Source of the DNA: Winogradskyella costae
Lineage (GTDB): Bacteria; Bacteroidota; Bacteroidia; Flavobacteriales; Flavobacteriaceae
Length of the DNA stretch: 64,000 bases
Assembly: GCF_013403865.1 (NCBI RefSeq)
Contig: NZ_JABFDK010000012.1
Location: 18,859-82,858 of the forward strand
Direction: 5' to 3'
The notes beneath the pieces were generated by a model that was given only the letters and a program-made list of their open reading frames with translations, did no database searches and was not told where the DNA came from. This document shows positions 8,457-17,209 of the stretch, piece by piece (position 1 is the first letter of the stretch; every line of letters begins with the position of its first letter). A program made the position numbers and the translations under genes.

Positions 8457-10172
8457 CTACCACGTTGCTAAAGCAGTTCTTACCCAAGTATCAGTAGCTG
8501 TACATACGTAAATATGTGTCGCAGTCACTCTTATTTCACCTTCAACTCCAGTATCATTAGCACTAGCAGGTGCTGTATTTAATGCAGATAGCTTATATTG
8601 AGTAGCCTCAGTTGTACCTTCAACCTCAAGAGCATGTGTTGTTGCTATTTTGGCAATACCCACTCTATCATTGGTAAAATCTCCATAAATCAATGGAATT
8701 GCACTATCTTCATTTTGAATTAATAATGTATTACTAACCGAAGCAAAAGCGGCATCATGTCCTGCTGAATCACCAATAAAAACGTTAGAATTTCCAGATG
8801 TAAAACGACCAGTGTCTTTTCCGATAAACACATTATTATTTCCATCTAATTCATAGCCAGCAAACCGACCAATAAGTACATTCTCTGTTCCGGCTAATGC
8901 GCTACCAGCTCTTTGACCGATAATAACATTACCCGCTCCTGAAGACGAATCTCCTGCAAATGAACCGAAGGCAGTATTATTACCAGATGTGTTAGCACTA
9001 AGTGCATTATGACCAAACGCGGAACTGTTATTAGAAGTAACAACATTATTGAGTGCCTTGTATCCCACAGCTGTGTTACGTACACCACTTGTATTTTTGT
9101 GTAAAGCATGATAACCAACTGCAGTCAAAGAATCTGCTGTATTAGATCTAAGCGCACCATGACCAAATGCAGAATTTCTACTTCCACTAACGTTCTCATT
9201 AAGCGCCTCGTAACCAACTGCTGTATTAGATGTTCCAGCTTCATTTTTAAATAAAGCATGATAACCAACAGCAGTCAGAGAATCTACTGTGGCTTTAGTT
9301 AAAGCTTCTGTACCAACTGCGGTATTTCCAGCTCCAGTTGTGTTATCGCGTAAAGCTAAATTACCTATCGCAACATTATCGTTACCGGTATTAGTATACA
9401 AAGCCTGCGTGCCAACTGCCGTATTATTATTTCCTGAGTCATTAGAAAACAAAGAGGATTCACCTACGGCCACATTGCTAGCTCCAGTTGTATTGGTAGT
9501 TAATGCTTGTGTTCCCATTGCAGTATTAAAAAATGCAGTCGTATTTCCTTCTAAAGCTCCCCTTCCAAAAGCAGAATTTCTTCGTCCTGTGGAATTTGTT
9601 GTTAGGGCTTTAAATCCGAAAGCAGAGTTATTTATACCTGTACTTAATTTCAAAGCTTCATATCCAAACGCAGAATTAGCATCACCATCTACATTTGTCA
9701 TTAATGCGTTAAAACCAACGCCAACATTTTGATTGTTATCAGCATCATCATTTAATCCTGCATCTATACCAATAAAAATAGAAGAACCATCATTAGTGCC
9801 ATCTACATCAGATTTTGCATCAGAAAGATCGTTTAGTTTTTCAATACTCGAAAAACGAATCCAACTTGTTGTTGCTTGATCCCAGTAATAAAAACCTTTA
9901 GAATTTAAACCAACCGTAGTGGTTAGGTAAACAAGCATTGCATCTTGCGCAGCAGTAGGATCTGTTGCAGGGAAGGTATCTATTCTAGGAATTAAGATGC
10001 CATCTTCATTTGAAGGTGTTGCTTGACTAGATGCTGTAATATCTAACGTGGCTTTCGGATCTGTGTTTCCAATACCAACTTGTGCGTAAGAAAAAGAGAA
10101 CATGAATAAGATAGTATAGAATATGATTTTTTTACGACGTACGTCTCTAACTGTAACTAATTTATTTTTCAT
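8457..10172 (-). CDS. YadA-head-like repeat surface protein
   Basis: A 571-residue exported protein. After a signal-like N-terminus (about 1-30, with hydrophobic IIFYTILFMFSFSYA) comes a segment VGIGNTDPKATLDI, typical of Bacteroidota surface or phage-tail-like proteins. Residues about 130-470 are many short repeats of the form NTAVGYEAL, NSAFGHGAL and LTAVGYHAL, with a small variable linker between them. This is the left-handed beta-roll repeat of trimeric autotransporter (YadA/Hep_Hag) heads. The C-terminus (about 510-571) has the ATQYKLSALN and THIYVCTATDTWVR elements often found after such repeats. It lacks both a YadA membrane anchor and a T9SS sorting domain, so how it reaches or stays on the surface is unclear. 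Proposed role: adhesion or surface structure. There is no visible link to polysaccharide breakdown apart from position. Confidence 0.75.
   Translation of the reverse strand: MKNKLVTVRDVRRKKIIFYTILFMFSFSYAQVGIGNTDPKATLDITASSQATPSNEDGILIPRIDTFPATDPTAAQDAMLVYLTTTVGLNSKGFYYWDQATTSWIRFSSIEKLNDLSDAKSDVDGTNDGSSIFIGIDAGLNDDADNNQNVGVGFNALMTNVDGDANSAFGYEALKLSTGINNSAFGFKALTTNSTGRRNSAFGRGALEGNTTAFFNTAMGTQALTTNTTGASNVAVGESSLFSNDSGNNNTAVGTQALYTNTGNDNVAIGNLALRDNTTGAGNTAVGTEALTKATVDSLTAVGYHALFKNEAGTSNTAVGYEALNENVSGSRNSAFGHGALRSNTADSLTAVGYHALHKNTSGVRNTAVGYKALNNVVTSNNSSAFGHNALSANTSGNNTAFGSFAGDSSSGAGNVIIGQRAGSALAGTENVLIGRFAGYELDGNNNVFIGKDTGRFTSGNSNVFIGDSAGHDAAFASVSNTLLIQNEDSAIPLIYGDFTNDRVGIAKIATTHALEVEGTTEATQYKLSALNTAPASANDTGVEGEIRVTATHIYVCTATDTWVRTALATW
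8730..9790 (-). repeat. Tandem head-repeat array inside the surface protein gene
   Basis: The coding sequence repeats at short intervals: AVGYEAL, AFGHGAL and AVGYHAL units recur about every 14-24 residues. Near-identical DNA segments appear, for example TAAAGCATGATAACCAAC at about 9100 and again at about 9250. This is a protein-coding repeat and not a CRISPR array. Confidence 0.75.
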
Positions 10173-10242
10173 AATATGAGGGAGGTTTATACTTTTTTAA
10201 AATTAATGTTCTTTTAGATTAGGCAATAGCAGAAATGATTTT

Positions 10243-12168
10243 TTATTGTTTTATGAATTTAAATACTTGAATCTCATTAGTTTCTGAGTAGGCTTTTAGA
10301 AAATAGACTCCTTCTATTAATTTTGAAACGTTAAAGGTCGCTTGATTTTTATGAAATTCTAAAACTTTTTCACCGGTAATATTGTAAATAATTGCAGAAC
10401 CAATTTCTTTTGATAATCTAAAGTTTTGCTGTACAGGATTAGGAAATAAAACAAGTGTATTAAAGTCCTCATTAGAATCGATACTTAAGGTCTCACCGAC
10501 TAAATAAGCCCCTTCAGGTCTAACATAGGGTTCGTAGTCTGGTTTTGGTGACAGTAACATTCTGTCGTTTATGGTTTGCATTATAGCCATTTCATCGTCA
10601 GAAATAAAACCATCTGCAATAGTGGTACTCCATGTCATAGTTGCACCAGCATCCGTAAAGGTTCTCACAAAGCGGTAGGCTTGTTCAGTTCCAAAAACTA
10701 AATCGGCGCTAGATACACTCCATTGCTGTCTGATAGGTGTAAAATAGTGTTTTAATGCTAACTTACGACCATCATAAGAAGACCAAGGATTTTCAGTAAT
10801 TAAAGGAAAAGAAAACTCTTCATAAGCCCAAGAGTTGGGTGGTGCACCTTGAGCTAAAGGAGTAGGGTGGCCAGCTGTAAAATCCATATAAGGGTCGTTA
10901 GCTTCTAAGAAGAATACTCTATAATTTCTAGGGTCCTCATCATCAATTGCGTCTGAATCTACGTAGATCTGAGCTCCATCCTCATCCAATACATAAGACT
11001 TGGTAATATTGGTGGCGATAGCCGCATTTGGGTCTACTTCTCTAATCATGGAGATAAAAGCATTTAAGTCTCCCGGTAAATTAGATACATTATCTACCCA
11101 ATAGCCATCAACTAAATCGTTAAATCGTTCAAAAAAACCTCTAGCTAAAGTTCTCCAAGCCAAACCTTCATCTCCACCAAAACTAGTATTGTAATAGTTT
11201 TCCCATCCTGTAATAATTCCAGCTTCGGTGGCATCAACATTCCCTTGAATAACTGCAGGTCCTGCTCCATTAACATATAAAATGACTTTTTTTCCAGCAT
11301 TTCTAAAAACGTCAATAACATCGAGAATAATCTGCTCATTTTCTATAGACGGCACCATTCCTGGATGAATTTCATTAGCAATATCTACATAAGGGTTGTC
11401 TCTTAACGTATAAAAATAGCCATGTGCTGGGTGCGTAAAGTTTGTAATGACATGCCCAACGGCAGGTAAATTGTCTACAATTTCTTGTGCGCCAGCAACC
11501 CAATCATCTCCACTATCATTATCTAATCGAATACCACCGTGAACATTAAATCTTACCCCCCACGAACCAGATAAAAATGTAGCAAGGGGTATTGTTTGTT
11601 CAGAATATCCAGAGATAGTATCAATATAATAGGTTGATGTTAATCCGCTAGTATCTGCAGAAGCAAATACAATCATTATTTGATCGTAACCTCCAGCAGT
11701 TAAAACATCGGAAGGAATTGTTTCTTGATCAAAATCGTAAGAAAAAGACTCCCAAGCTCCCCCTACAGAAAAATTTGCTTGTATGTATAGATTGCTTGAA
11801 CCTCCAATAGTTGAGTTTTTTAAAAACAATCGGATTCTACTATTTGTGGTGTTCAAATCAGAAGTTTGTATGGATGTGTATGCTTTTAACGCTATCGTAT
11901 ATGAGGACAAATTTGTTATAGGTACTGATAAATCAAAAATAATTCTTGAATTTTCTTGCCCATTTCTTTCGAATTTAGAAACAGTTGCATTTGAGTTTAT
12001 GCCATTGGTCTCAGGGTTTGTTTCATCTATAGTAAAAAGTCCTTGTTGCGTGTTAGAAAACTGGATGTTATTTGTTTGACTTGAATTTTCGTACCAAACT
12101 TGCTGTGCTGCAACTGGAGTTAAGCTGAAAAATATAAATAAAATTATTATTTTAATTTTGTTAATCAT
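10243..12168 (-). CDS. T9SS-exported protein with an unassigned TIM-barrel-like glycosidase core
   Basis: A 641-residue secreted protein whose central family I cannot name. Order: signal peptide (about 1-21, ending VAAQ); an N-terminal beta-sandwich module (about 22-185) that begins QVWYENSSQ and contains SRIRLFLKN and WESFSYDFD; a core (about 195-540) that begins SGSWGVRFNVHGG and includes HVITNFTHPAHGYF, KKVILYVNG, a DGYWVDN motif near 355 and APPNSWAYEEFSFP; and a T9SS sorting domain (about 570-641) with LFPNPVQQNF. Alternating strands and helices with an Asp at the end of a DGYWxD strand suggest a TIM-barrel hydrolase. The protein at 23450-25402 has the same architecture and motifs. The gene is divergent from a sulfatase. 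Best guess is a surface endo-acting enzyme on the sulfated fucan; the architecture is certain and the activity is not. Confidence 0.75.
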   Translation of the reverse strand: MINKIKIIILFIFFSLTPVAAQQVWYENSSQTNNIQFSNTQQGLFTIDETNPETNGINSNATVSKFERNGQENSRIIFDLSVPITNLSSYTIALKAYTSIQTSDLNTTNSRIRLFLKNSTIGGSSNLYIQANFSVGGAWESFSYDFDQETIPSDVLTAGGYDQIMIVFASADTSGLTSTYYIDTISGYSEQTIPLATFLSGSWGVRFNVHGGIRLDNDSGDDWVAGAQEIVDNLPAVGHVITNFTHPAHGYFYTLRDNPYVDIANEIHPGMVPSIENEQIILDVIDVFRNAGKKVILYVNGAGPAVIQGNVDATEAGIITGWENYYNTSFGGDEGLAWRTLARGFFERFNDLVDGYWVDNVSNLPGDLNAFISMIREVDPNAAIATNITKSYVLDEDGAQIYVDSDAIDDEDPRNYRVFFLEANDPYMDFTAGHPTPLAQGAPPNSWAYEEFSFPLITENPWSSYDGRKLALKHYFTPIRQQWSVSSADLVFGTEQAYRFVRTFTDAGATMTWSTTIADGFISDDEMAIMQTINDRMLLSPKPDYEPYVRPEGAYLVGETLSIDSNEDFNTLVLFPNPVQQNFRLSKEIGSAIIYNITGEKVLEFHKNQATFNVSKLIEGVYFLKAYSETNEIQVFKFIKQ

Positions 12169-12492
12169 GCTTTTTAATTTTTTATAAAGGTAATGGACAG
12201 GCTATTAATGTGGTTTCTCTAATCAGTCAGCTTCTTACTGTAATCCTTCACAATAATTTATTTAGAAATATCTGGGAATAAGATTGTTATAGCTTTATTG
12301 TTTTGTTGGTTTGGAAAGATGTTGTTAGTAATCTGTACATCCAATTGTAATAAAAATGATAAATTGGTGGATTAAAGCAAGGTTTTAAGTAATATAAGTA
12401 ACACTATTACGGTATCATTTTGTTATTTCGCTGAAGTCAATAAAATGTCAATAACGCTTTTAAGAGCAAAGAAATAATTCAATAACCCTGAG
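12169..12492. other. Divergent intergenic region
   Basis: A 324-base region between the minus-strand T9SS protein and the plus-strand sulfatase. It presumably holds promoters for both. I found no exact TAnnTTTG element, no RNA gene and no usable open frame. Confidence 0.5.
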
Positions 12493-14406
12493 ATGAAATA
12501 TAAAGCTTATATCAAATGTATTATTGTTGGAATTTTATGTTTTAGCTGTAATGCACAAAATTCAAAAGTAACTCATCAAAATACTCAGAGCACCGATAGA
12601 CCAGAACCCAATGTTCTACTCTTACTTACGGATGATTTAGGATGGCAAGACGTAAAGGTGTACGATATAGATGAACCATCTCCATACGAAACACCAAACT
12701 TAGATGCCTTAGCAAAAAAAGGAGTTCAGTTTTGGCAGGCGTATTCTCCAGCGCCTACTTGTGCACCCAGTCGATGTGCCATAATGAGTGGAAACCATCC
12801 GGCAAGAGCTCAAAAGACACATGTGGTTGGTGGAGCACCTCCTACGGTTTATGCTAGTAAAGAGACGCAGCGTATTATGGATCCTTGGTATAGCGGACGT
12901 ATGCCAGAAAACGAAATGACATTAGCGAGAGTATTGCAAGAAAAAGGTTATACTACAGGCCATACAGGGAAATGGCATATGGCTATTAACCACTTTGCAT
13001 TTCCGCAACCTACAGATCAAGGCTTTGATGTTTCTACCGCCGATCGTGGTGCAACAGTTCCGCAAAAACCACACCGATTAACCGACTTTGCAACGACTGA
13101 TGCTTCCGATCCTTACCGATTAGATGAGAATGGGTTTCCTTACCATCAAAACAGTCAGGATGCCTTAAATTTCTTAAAAGAAAATAAACAAGATCCTTTT
13201 TTCTTATATTATGCTACGTTTCTTGTGCATGCTCCAATTCACACGAGAAGTAAAGCACTTTTAGAGAAGTATTGTGAAAAATTAGGGGTGCCTTTTCCAA
13301 CAGACCCCAATCATTGGGAGGTAGAAGGGCAGAACAATCCTTATTATGCGGCCATGGTAGAAATGTTAGATTATTATGTAGGACAAGTTTTTGATTATTT
13401 AGAAACTACCGATGATCCACGCTGGCCAGGTCATAAACTAAGTGAAAACACTTATATCATTTTTACTTCAGATAATGGGGGTATGGAAAATGCTCACGGG
13501 GATATAGTGACCGATAATTATCCATTAGACAAAGGAAAAATAAACGCTAAAGAAGGGGGAACAAGAGTCCCTTTATTGATTTCGGGTCCAGGCATTAAAA
13601 AAGGAGTAGAATCTGATGTTGTTGTAAACGGACTTGATTTTTACCCAACAATCCTATCCTTATTAGGAATTGAGAAACCAAAAGACAAACATTTGGATGG
13701 TGCAGATTTATCGACGTTGTTATTAAAAGATCCTACCGATTCTAAATTGGTACTTGATAAAAACGGCAATGAAAGAACGACGATGATGTGGCATTTCCCA
13801 CATGCTTCATACCAAAGTACGTTGCGAGTCGGTGATTATAAATTCATTAGAAATTATGATTACAAAAACAATCCTAGAACACCAGAATTTGAGTTATACA
13901 AATTATATACCACCAACAATGGAGTCGCAGAACGTGTAGATATTGAGGAGGTAAATAATTTAGCGATGTCTAATCCTGAGAAAGCAAAGGAAATGAATGC
14001 GCAATTGACTTCTGTTTTAACAGAAATGAACGCCAGTTATCCGTCTTATAATCCACTTTACAAAAGTGAAATGGAGCATAAAGAAACTGTTCCTACGGTG
14101 TTATTTACGTCAAAAGACCATAATCAAGTCACTTTTAAATACAAAGACAATGGTGCAAAGGTGGTAAAGGCTGATTTAATTTATACCACCAATGGAGGAC
14201 ATAGTTACGAAGAGTGGTTTAAAACCGATGCTAAAATAAATACGGATGGTACCATAACAGCTAATCTACCTAAGGGCACTACACATTATATTATTAATGT
14301 AATTGATGCGAATAATTTCTTAGTTAGTTATCCTGAAATGCCTACGATTAAATCTCTAAAAGAGGAGAAAAAGAAATATTCGAACTATGCTTTAAGTAGC
14401 AAATAA
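12493..14406 (+). CDS. S1-family sulfatase (CAPSR active site), GWQD group
   Basis: A sulfatase that removes sulfate esters from sugars after its active-site Cys is turned into formylglycine. Cys90 lies in PTCAPSRCAIMSG; the metal-binding pair is Asp47-Asp48 in LTDDLGWQD, and the later metal motif is TSDNGGME. The N-terminus (GILCFSCNAQ) looks like a lipoprotein signal with Cys19, so it is probably lipid-anchored in the periplasm or on the outer membrane. Beyond the catalytic part (to about 520) is a C-terminal beta domain containing VVKADLIYTTNGG and KGTTHYIINVIDANNF. The same tail occurs in the sulfatases at 20434, 25777, 53806 and 55712, which define one subgroup here. It starts a plus-strand set of exported-protein genes. 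The exact sulfate position it cleaves cannot be read from the sequence. Confidence 0.93.
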   Translation: MKYKAYIKCIIVGILCFSCNAQNSKVTHQNTQSTDRPEPNVLLLLTDDLGWQDVKVYDIDEPSPYETPNLDALAKKGVQFWQAYSPAPTCAPSRCAIMSGNHPARAQKTHVVGGAPPTVYASKETQRIMDPWYSGRMPENEMTLARVLQEKGYTTGHTGKWHMAINHFAFPQPTDQGFDVSTADRGATVPQKPHRLTDFATTDASDPYRLDENGFPYHQNSQDALNFLKENKQDPFFLYYATFLVHAPIHTRSKALLEKYCEKLGVPFPTDPNHWEVEGQNNPYYAAMVEMLDYYVGQVFDYLETTDDPRWPGHKLSENTYIIFTSDNGGMENAHGDIVTDNYPLDKGKINAKEGGTRVPLLISGPGIKKGVESDVVVNGLDFYPTILSLLGIEKPKDKHLDGADLSTLLLKDPTDSKLVLDKNGNERTTMMWHFPHASYQSTLRVGDYKFIRNYDYKNNPRTPEFELYKLYTTNNGVAERVDIEEVNNLAMSNPEKAKEMNAQLTSVLTEMNASYPSYNPLYKSEMEHKETVPTVLFTSKDHNQVTFKYKDNGAKVVKADLIYTTNGGHSYEEWFKTDAKINTDGTITANLPKGTTHYIINVIDANNFLVSYPEMPTIKSLKEEKKKYSNYALSSK

Positions 14407-14506
14407 TTAAGTTTGCTATTAAGTTGGTAACAGTTATCTTTAACTAGAAAAAAAATATAAACCATTGTTTTTTAGGTGTTTTTAATTTTTACGCAGGAAA
14501 TGAGCA

Positions 14507-14514
14507 TACTTTTG
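14507..14514 (+). promoter_or_regulatory. Candidate -7 element (TAnnTTTG) before the 255-aa T9SS gene
   Basis: TACTTTTG fits the Bacteroidota -7 consensus and is about 72 bases before the ATG at 14586. A T-rich stretch lies at the -33 distance but there is no exact TTTG. The leader would be about 65 bases. The gene before it ends at 14406 without a clear terminator, so read-through is also possible. Confidence 0.4.
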
Positions 14515-14585
14515 GGTTAATTTAGCAAAGAAAAATAAAATAATATAACTAATTTTGACTAACTAATTTTAAAACCATATATATT

Positions 14586-15353
14586 ATGAAAAAACAATTA
14601 CTTTTTACAGCAATTTTGCTTTTGGCTACAGGTCTTACATTTGGGCAAGCAACAGTGCTTGATCCATTGGATCCTGAAACACAGCAGATCAATATAGCAA
14701 GTACAGATTATTCTCAAACTGGAGGACCTTTTGCACCAAACGGAAATGGTGCCCATCTTAATGCAACTATACCAGAAGTTCTTGATGGATCTATTAGTTT
14801 TGATGTAGTTTCTTCTGGAGCAGATTTCGAAACATCAATTGTTTTTCACGTAAGAAAATTATTTGGTAACTCTGGGAGTGTAACTATGACTGTTGATGGC
14901 ACAACTGACGCACCAATTACTTTAGCTGCTGACGCTAGTGCAAGCAACATTAATGGCTTTGAGACATTTGATACGTTAACATTTTCCCAAAATGTTACTG
15001 TTACATCTGTTCCTAAAACGATAACATTGGATATTAATATTTTACAAGACCTTTCTAATAGCGCTAGAATTAGATTCTATTGGCTTAGATTTTCTAATGA
15101 ATCTTTAAGTGTAGATGATTTTGAAACACAAGAGACAAGCGTTAAAGTTTATCCCAACCCTGTAAAAAACAGCTTTCAAATAGATGCTAATAACAGTATT
15201 GAGAGTGTAGAACTTTATAATATTGCGGGCCAATTATTAAAAACATATAGCGAAGAAGCTAATTATGATATTAGTGATTTAGCAACAGGTATTTATATTG
15301 CAAATATTAAGACGGAATTAGGTTCTAAAACAATGAGAATTGTAAAAGAATAA
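14586..15353 (+). CDS. Small T9SS-exported protein with a candidate binding module (module A)
   Basis: A 255-residue secreted protein: signal peptide (about 1-20, ending TFGQ), one beta-rich domain (about 35-175) and a T9SS sorting domain (about 185-255) starting VYPNPVKNSFQ and ending in LGSKTMRIVKE. The middle domain shows the pattern SISFDVVSSG, VFHVRKLFGNSG, SVTMTVDG and RIRFYWLRF. It resembles the first domain of the next gene and, more distantly, the two repeats near the end of the sulfatase at 20434-23391. It has no catalytic motif that I can see, so a surface carbohydrate-binding role is the best guess. The sorting domain is nearly identical to that of the next gene, showing that the two genes share a duplication. 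It is followed by its own terminator. Confidence 0.75.
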   Translation: MKKQLLFTAILLLATGLTFGQATVLDPLDPETQQINIASTDYSQTGGPFAPNGNGAHLNATIPEVLDGSISFDVVSSGADFETSIVFHVRKLFGNSGSVTMTVDGTTDAPITLAADASASNINGFETFDTLTFSQNVTVTSVPKTITLDINILQDLSNSARIRFYWLRFSNESLSVDDFETQETSVKVYPNPVKNSFQIDANNSIESVELYNIAGQLLKTYSEEANYDISDLATGIYIANIKTELGSKTMRIVKE

Positions 15354-15672
15354 GAATTTCGTATTCAAGTTTTTAAAGCAACAAACGTTGTTGTTATAAA
15401 TTGATTAAAAAGAGTTCCTTCGTTAAATTTAACGAAGGAACTTTTTTGTTTTCCCGCAACGTCACAAAATATTGTTATCTCAGTTTTAATCACTAATTAA
15501 TTTGTCAAACGCTTATGTTTTTGAAGATTCATTTTGTGAATATCCCGACAGATTATACAATGAAATCATTATTTAACTATAATAGTTTTGAAAGAAAAGT
15601 TTTTGATTGAAATAAGCAAAGCAAAACCACCTTGCAGAACTAACTTTGATGAACTGATTAAAACTACATATT
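15354..15672 (+). other. Intergenic region with terminator
   Basis: A 319-base region between two related T9SS genes. It holds the terminator at 15407-15448. A short open frame that starts at 15588 overlaps the next gene in another frame and has no protein-like composition. I see no exact promoter consensus. Confidence 0.5.
15407..15448 (+). terminator. Intrinsic terminator after the 255-aa T9SS gene
   Basis: AGTTCCTTCGTTAAA (15413-15427) is perfectly complementary to TTTAACGAAGGAACT (15428-15442), flanked by A-rich and T-rich tracts. The stem resembles the one after the next gene, as expected if the genes were duplicated together with their terminators. Confidence 0.85.
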
Positions 15673-17016
15673 ATGAAAAAACAATTACTTTTTATCATGT
15701 CCTTTATTTTTGCCAGCACTATGGCATTTGCACAAGCTATTATAACAGTGGATGCAGCAGATCAAGATTTCACTATGATTTCACCTTTAGTAACTTCAGT
15801 TTCTACTGGTACGGCTGCAACTATTTCAGAAGCACCTGCTACAGCAAATCGTACTCAAATAGTGGCTGATGAAGCTGGTTCTAACGATGTTGCTGGTACG
15901 TTTGACCTTGTTGCTCAAACGTCATCAGGTACTATTGACGGTACTATTTCATTTGATTTTAGAAAAAAAGAAGGAAATACATTGGCTATAAAAATTACGG
16001 TTGGGTCTGAAACACCACAAACATTCACATATAGTGAAACTGATGGTGGTACTGGTACATATCAAGTATTATCTGCTACTTATGCTGGAGTTGTTACATT
16101 TTCAACTACACCAACGCCTATTACATTTGAAATTACAGATTTAGATTTAGGAACTGCACCATCAGTTACTGCAGCCAGATTATATAAATTTAACGTTACT
16201 GATAAGAATGTACCTGAACCACCTTTGGATGCAGAAGCTGTTTTAGAAGCTGGAAATGAATGGTACCATAACTATAGCCCAGATACATTTAGCGTAACAC
16301 TTAATGAGGTACTAGGCGGTGAGTTTTTAGAACAAGGATCAGCAGTAGCGACACCAACTACTACAGGGAACAGCAGTCCATTAGTTGCCAAATTTACAAA
16401 AGGAGAAGAAGTACACTCACAATTAAAGTTTCAATTACCGGCTGTAATTACTTCAGCAAATCAATCAGCTGCTATTTTTAAAATAAGAGCTTATGCACCA
16501 TCAACCAATGTAGATGGCAGTTCTGGTAGAAGGTTAAGATTGTTTTTGAGAGATGGAATTGAAACAGTAGGCCAAAAGAACGTAACAATTGATGTTACTG
16601 TTTATGATCAATGGCAAGAATACACCTTTGATTTTACAGAAGTTACACTTGTAGAAGGTGTATCTTATAGTACTGTAAACCTATTAATAGATCAACCAGA
16701 TGCTGAATTTCTCGCTACAGGAAATGTATATTATTTAGATGCTTTTCAAGGACCAGCTGGAGTTACATTATCTACAAATGAATTTGAATTAAATAGTGCT
16801 TCTATTAATGTTTATCCTAACCCTACAAAAAACAGTTTTCAAATAGATTCTAATAATCGCATCGATAACGTAGAACTTTATAATATTACAGGCCAGTTAA
16901 TAAAGACGTTTAGTGAAGTAACTAATTATGATATTAGTGATTTAGCAACAGGAATTTATATTGCTAACATTAAAACGCAATTTGGCTCTAAAACAATAAG
17001 AGTTGTGAAAAATTAA
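15673..17016 (+). CDS. T9SS-exported protein with two candidate binding modules (A and B)
   Basis: A 447-residue secreted protein: signal peptide (about 1-20, MAFAQ end), module A (about 35-175), module B (about 190-365) and a T9SS sorting domain (about 378-447, VYPNPTKNSFQ to RVVKN). Module A has GTISFDFRKKEGNTLAIKI and ETPQTFTYSET. Module B starts at NEWYHNYSPDTF and has SGRRLRLFLRDG and WQEYTFDFTE, matching the N-terminal modules of the two unassigned hydrolase candidates at 10243 and 23450 (WYEN, SRIRLFLKN, WESFSYDFD). No enzyme domain is visible. It therefore looks like a stand-alone surface binding protein built from the same modules as the enzymes. The tail is closely related to that of the preceding gene. 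A terminator follows. Confidence 0.75.
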   Translation: MKKQLLFIMSFIFASTMAFAQAIITVDAADQDFTMISPLVTSVSTGTAATISEAPATANRTQIVADEAGSNDVAGTFDLVAQTSSGTIDGTISFDFRKKEGNTLAIKITVGSETPQTFTYSETDGGTGTYQVLSATYAGVVTFSTTPTPITFEITDLDLGTAPSVTAARLYKFNVTDKNVPEPPLDAEAVLEAGNEWYHNYSPDTFSVTLNEVLGGEFLEQGSAVATPTTTGNSSPLVAKFTKGEEVHSQLKFQLPAVITSANQSAAIFKIRAYAPSTNVDGSSGRRLRLFLRDGIETVGQKNVTIDVTVYDQWQEYTFDFTEVTLVEGVSYSTVNLLIDQPDAEFLATGNVYYLDAFQGPAGVTLSTNEFELNSASINVYPNPTKNSFQIDSNNRIDNVELYNITGQLIKTFSEVTNYDISDLATGIYIANIKTQFGSKTIRVVKN

Positions 17017-17044
17017 AGTATTTGATTAAATAGCAAATTAAATC

Positions 17045-17086
17045 AAAAAAGAGTTCCTTAGTTATATTAACTATGGAACTTTTTTA
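17045..17086 (+). terminator. Intrinsic terminator after the 447-aa T9SS gene
   Basis: AGTTCCTTAGTTA (from 17053) pairs with TAACTATGGAACT (to 17080) with one T-T mismatch and a three-base loop, with A-rich and T-rich flanks. It resembles the terminator at 15407-15448. Confidence 0.8.
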
Positions 17087-17209
17087 CTTTTCTACAACCT
17101 CTGCAAAGCATATTTATACTACTTGTTTTATAAAAACACATCTCGAAGGTAGGGCTTTAAAAAAACATAATAAGCACTCTAATTTGAGATCTAAGAGATT
17201 TAATTAGTA

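Noticed and set aside
9289..9732. 147-codon open frame on the plus strand inside the repeat protein gene
   Set aside because: It is the shadow of the repeat-rich minus-strand gene; its own repeats only mirror the coding strand and it has no start context.
8730..9790. Regular DNA repeats that could suggest a CRISPR array
   Set aside because: Repeats are imperfect, in frame and encode GYEAL/FGHGAL protein units; there are no uniform spacers and no cas genes.
15588..15869. 93-codon frame overlapping the start of the 447-aa T9SS gene
   Set aside because: It overlaps a gene with a clear signal peptide in another frame, and its Cys/Ser/Tyr-rich composition is typical of a wrong frame.
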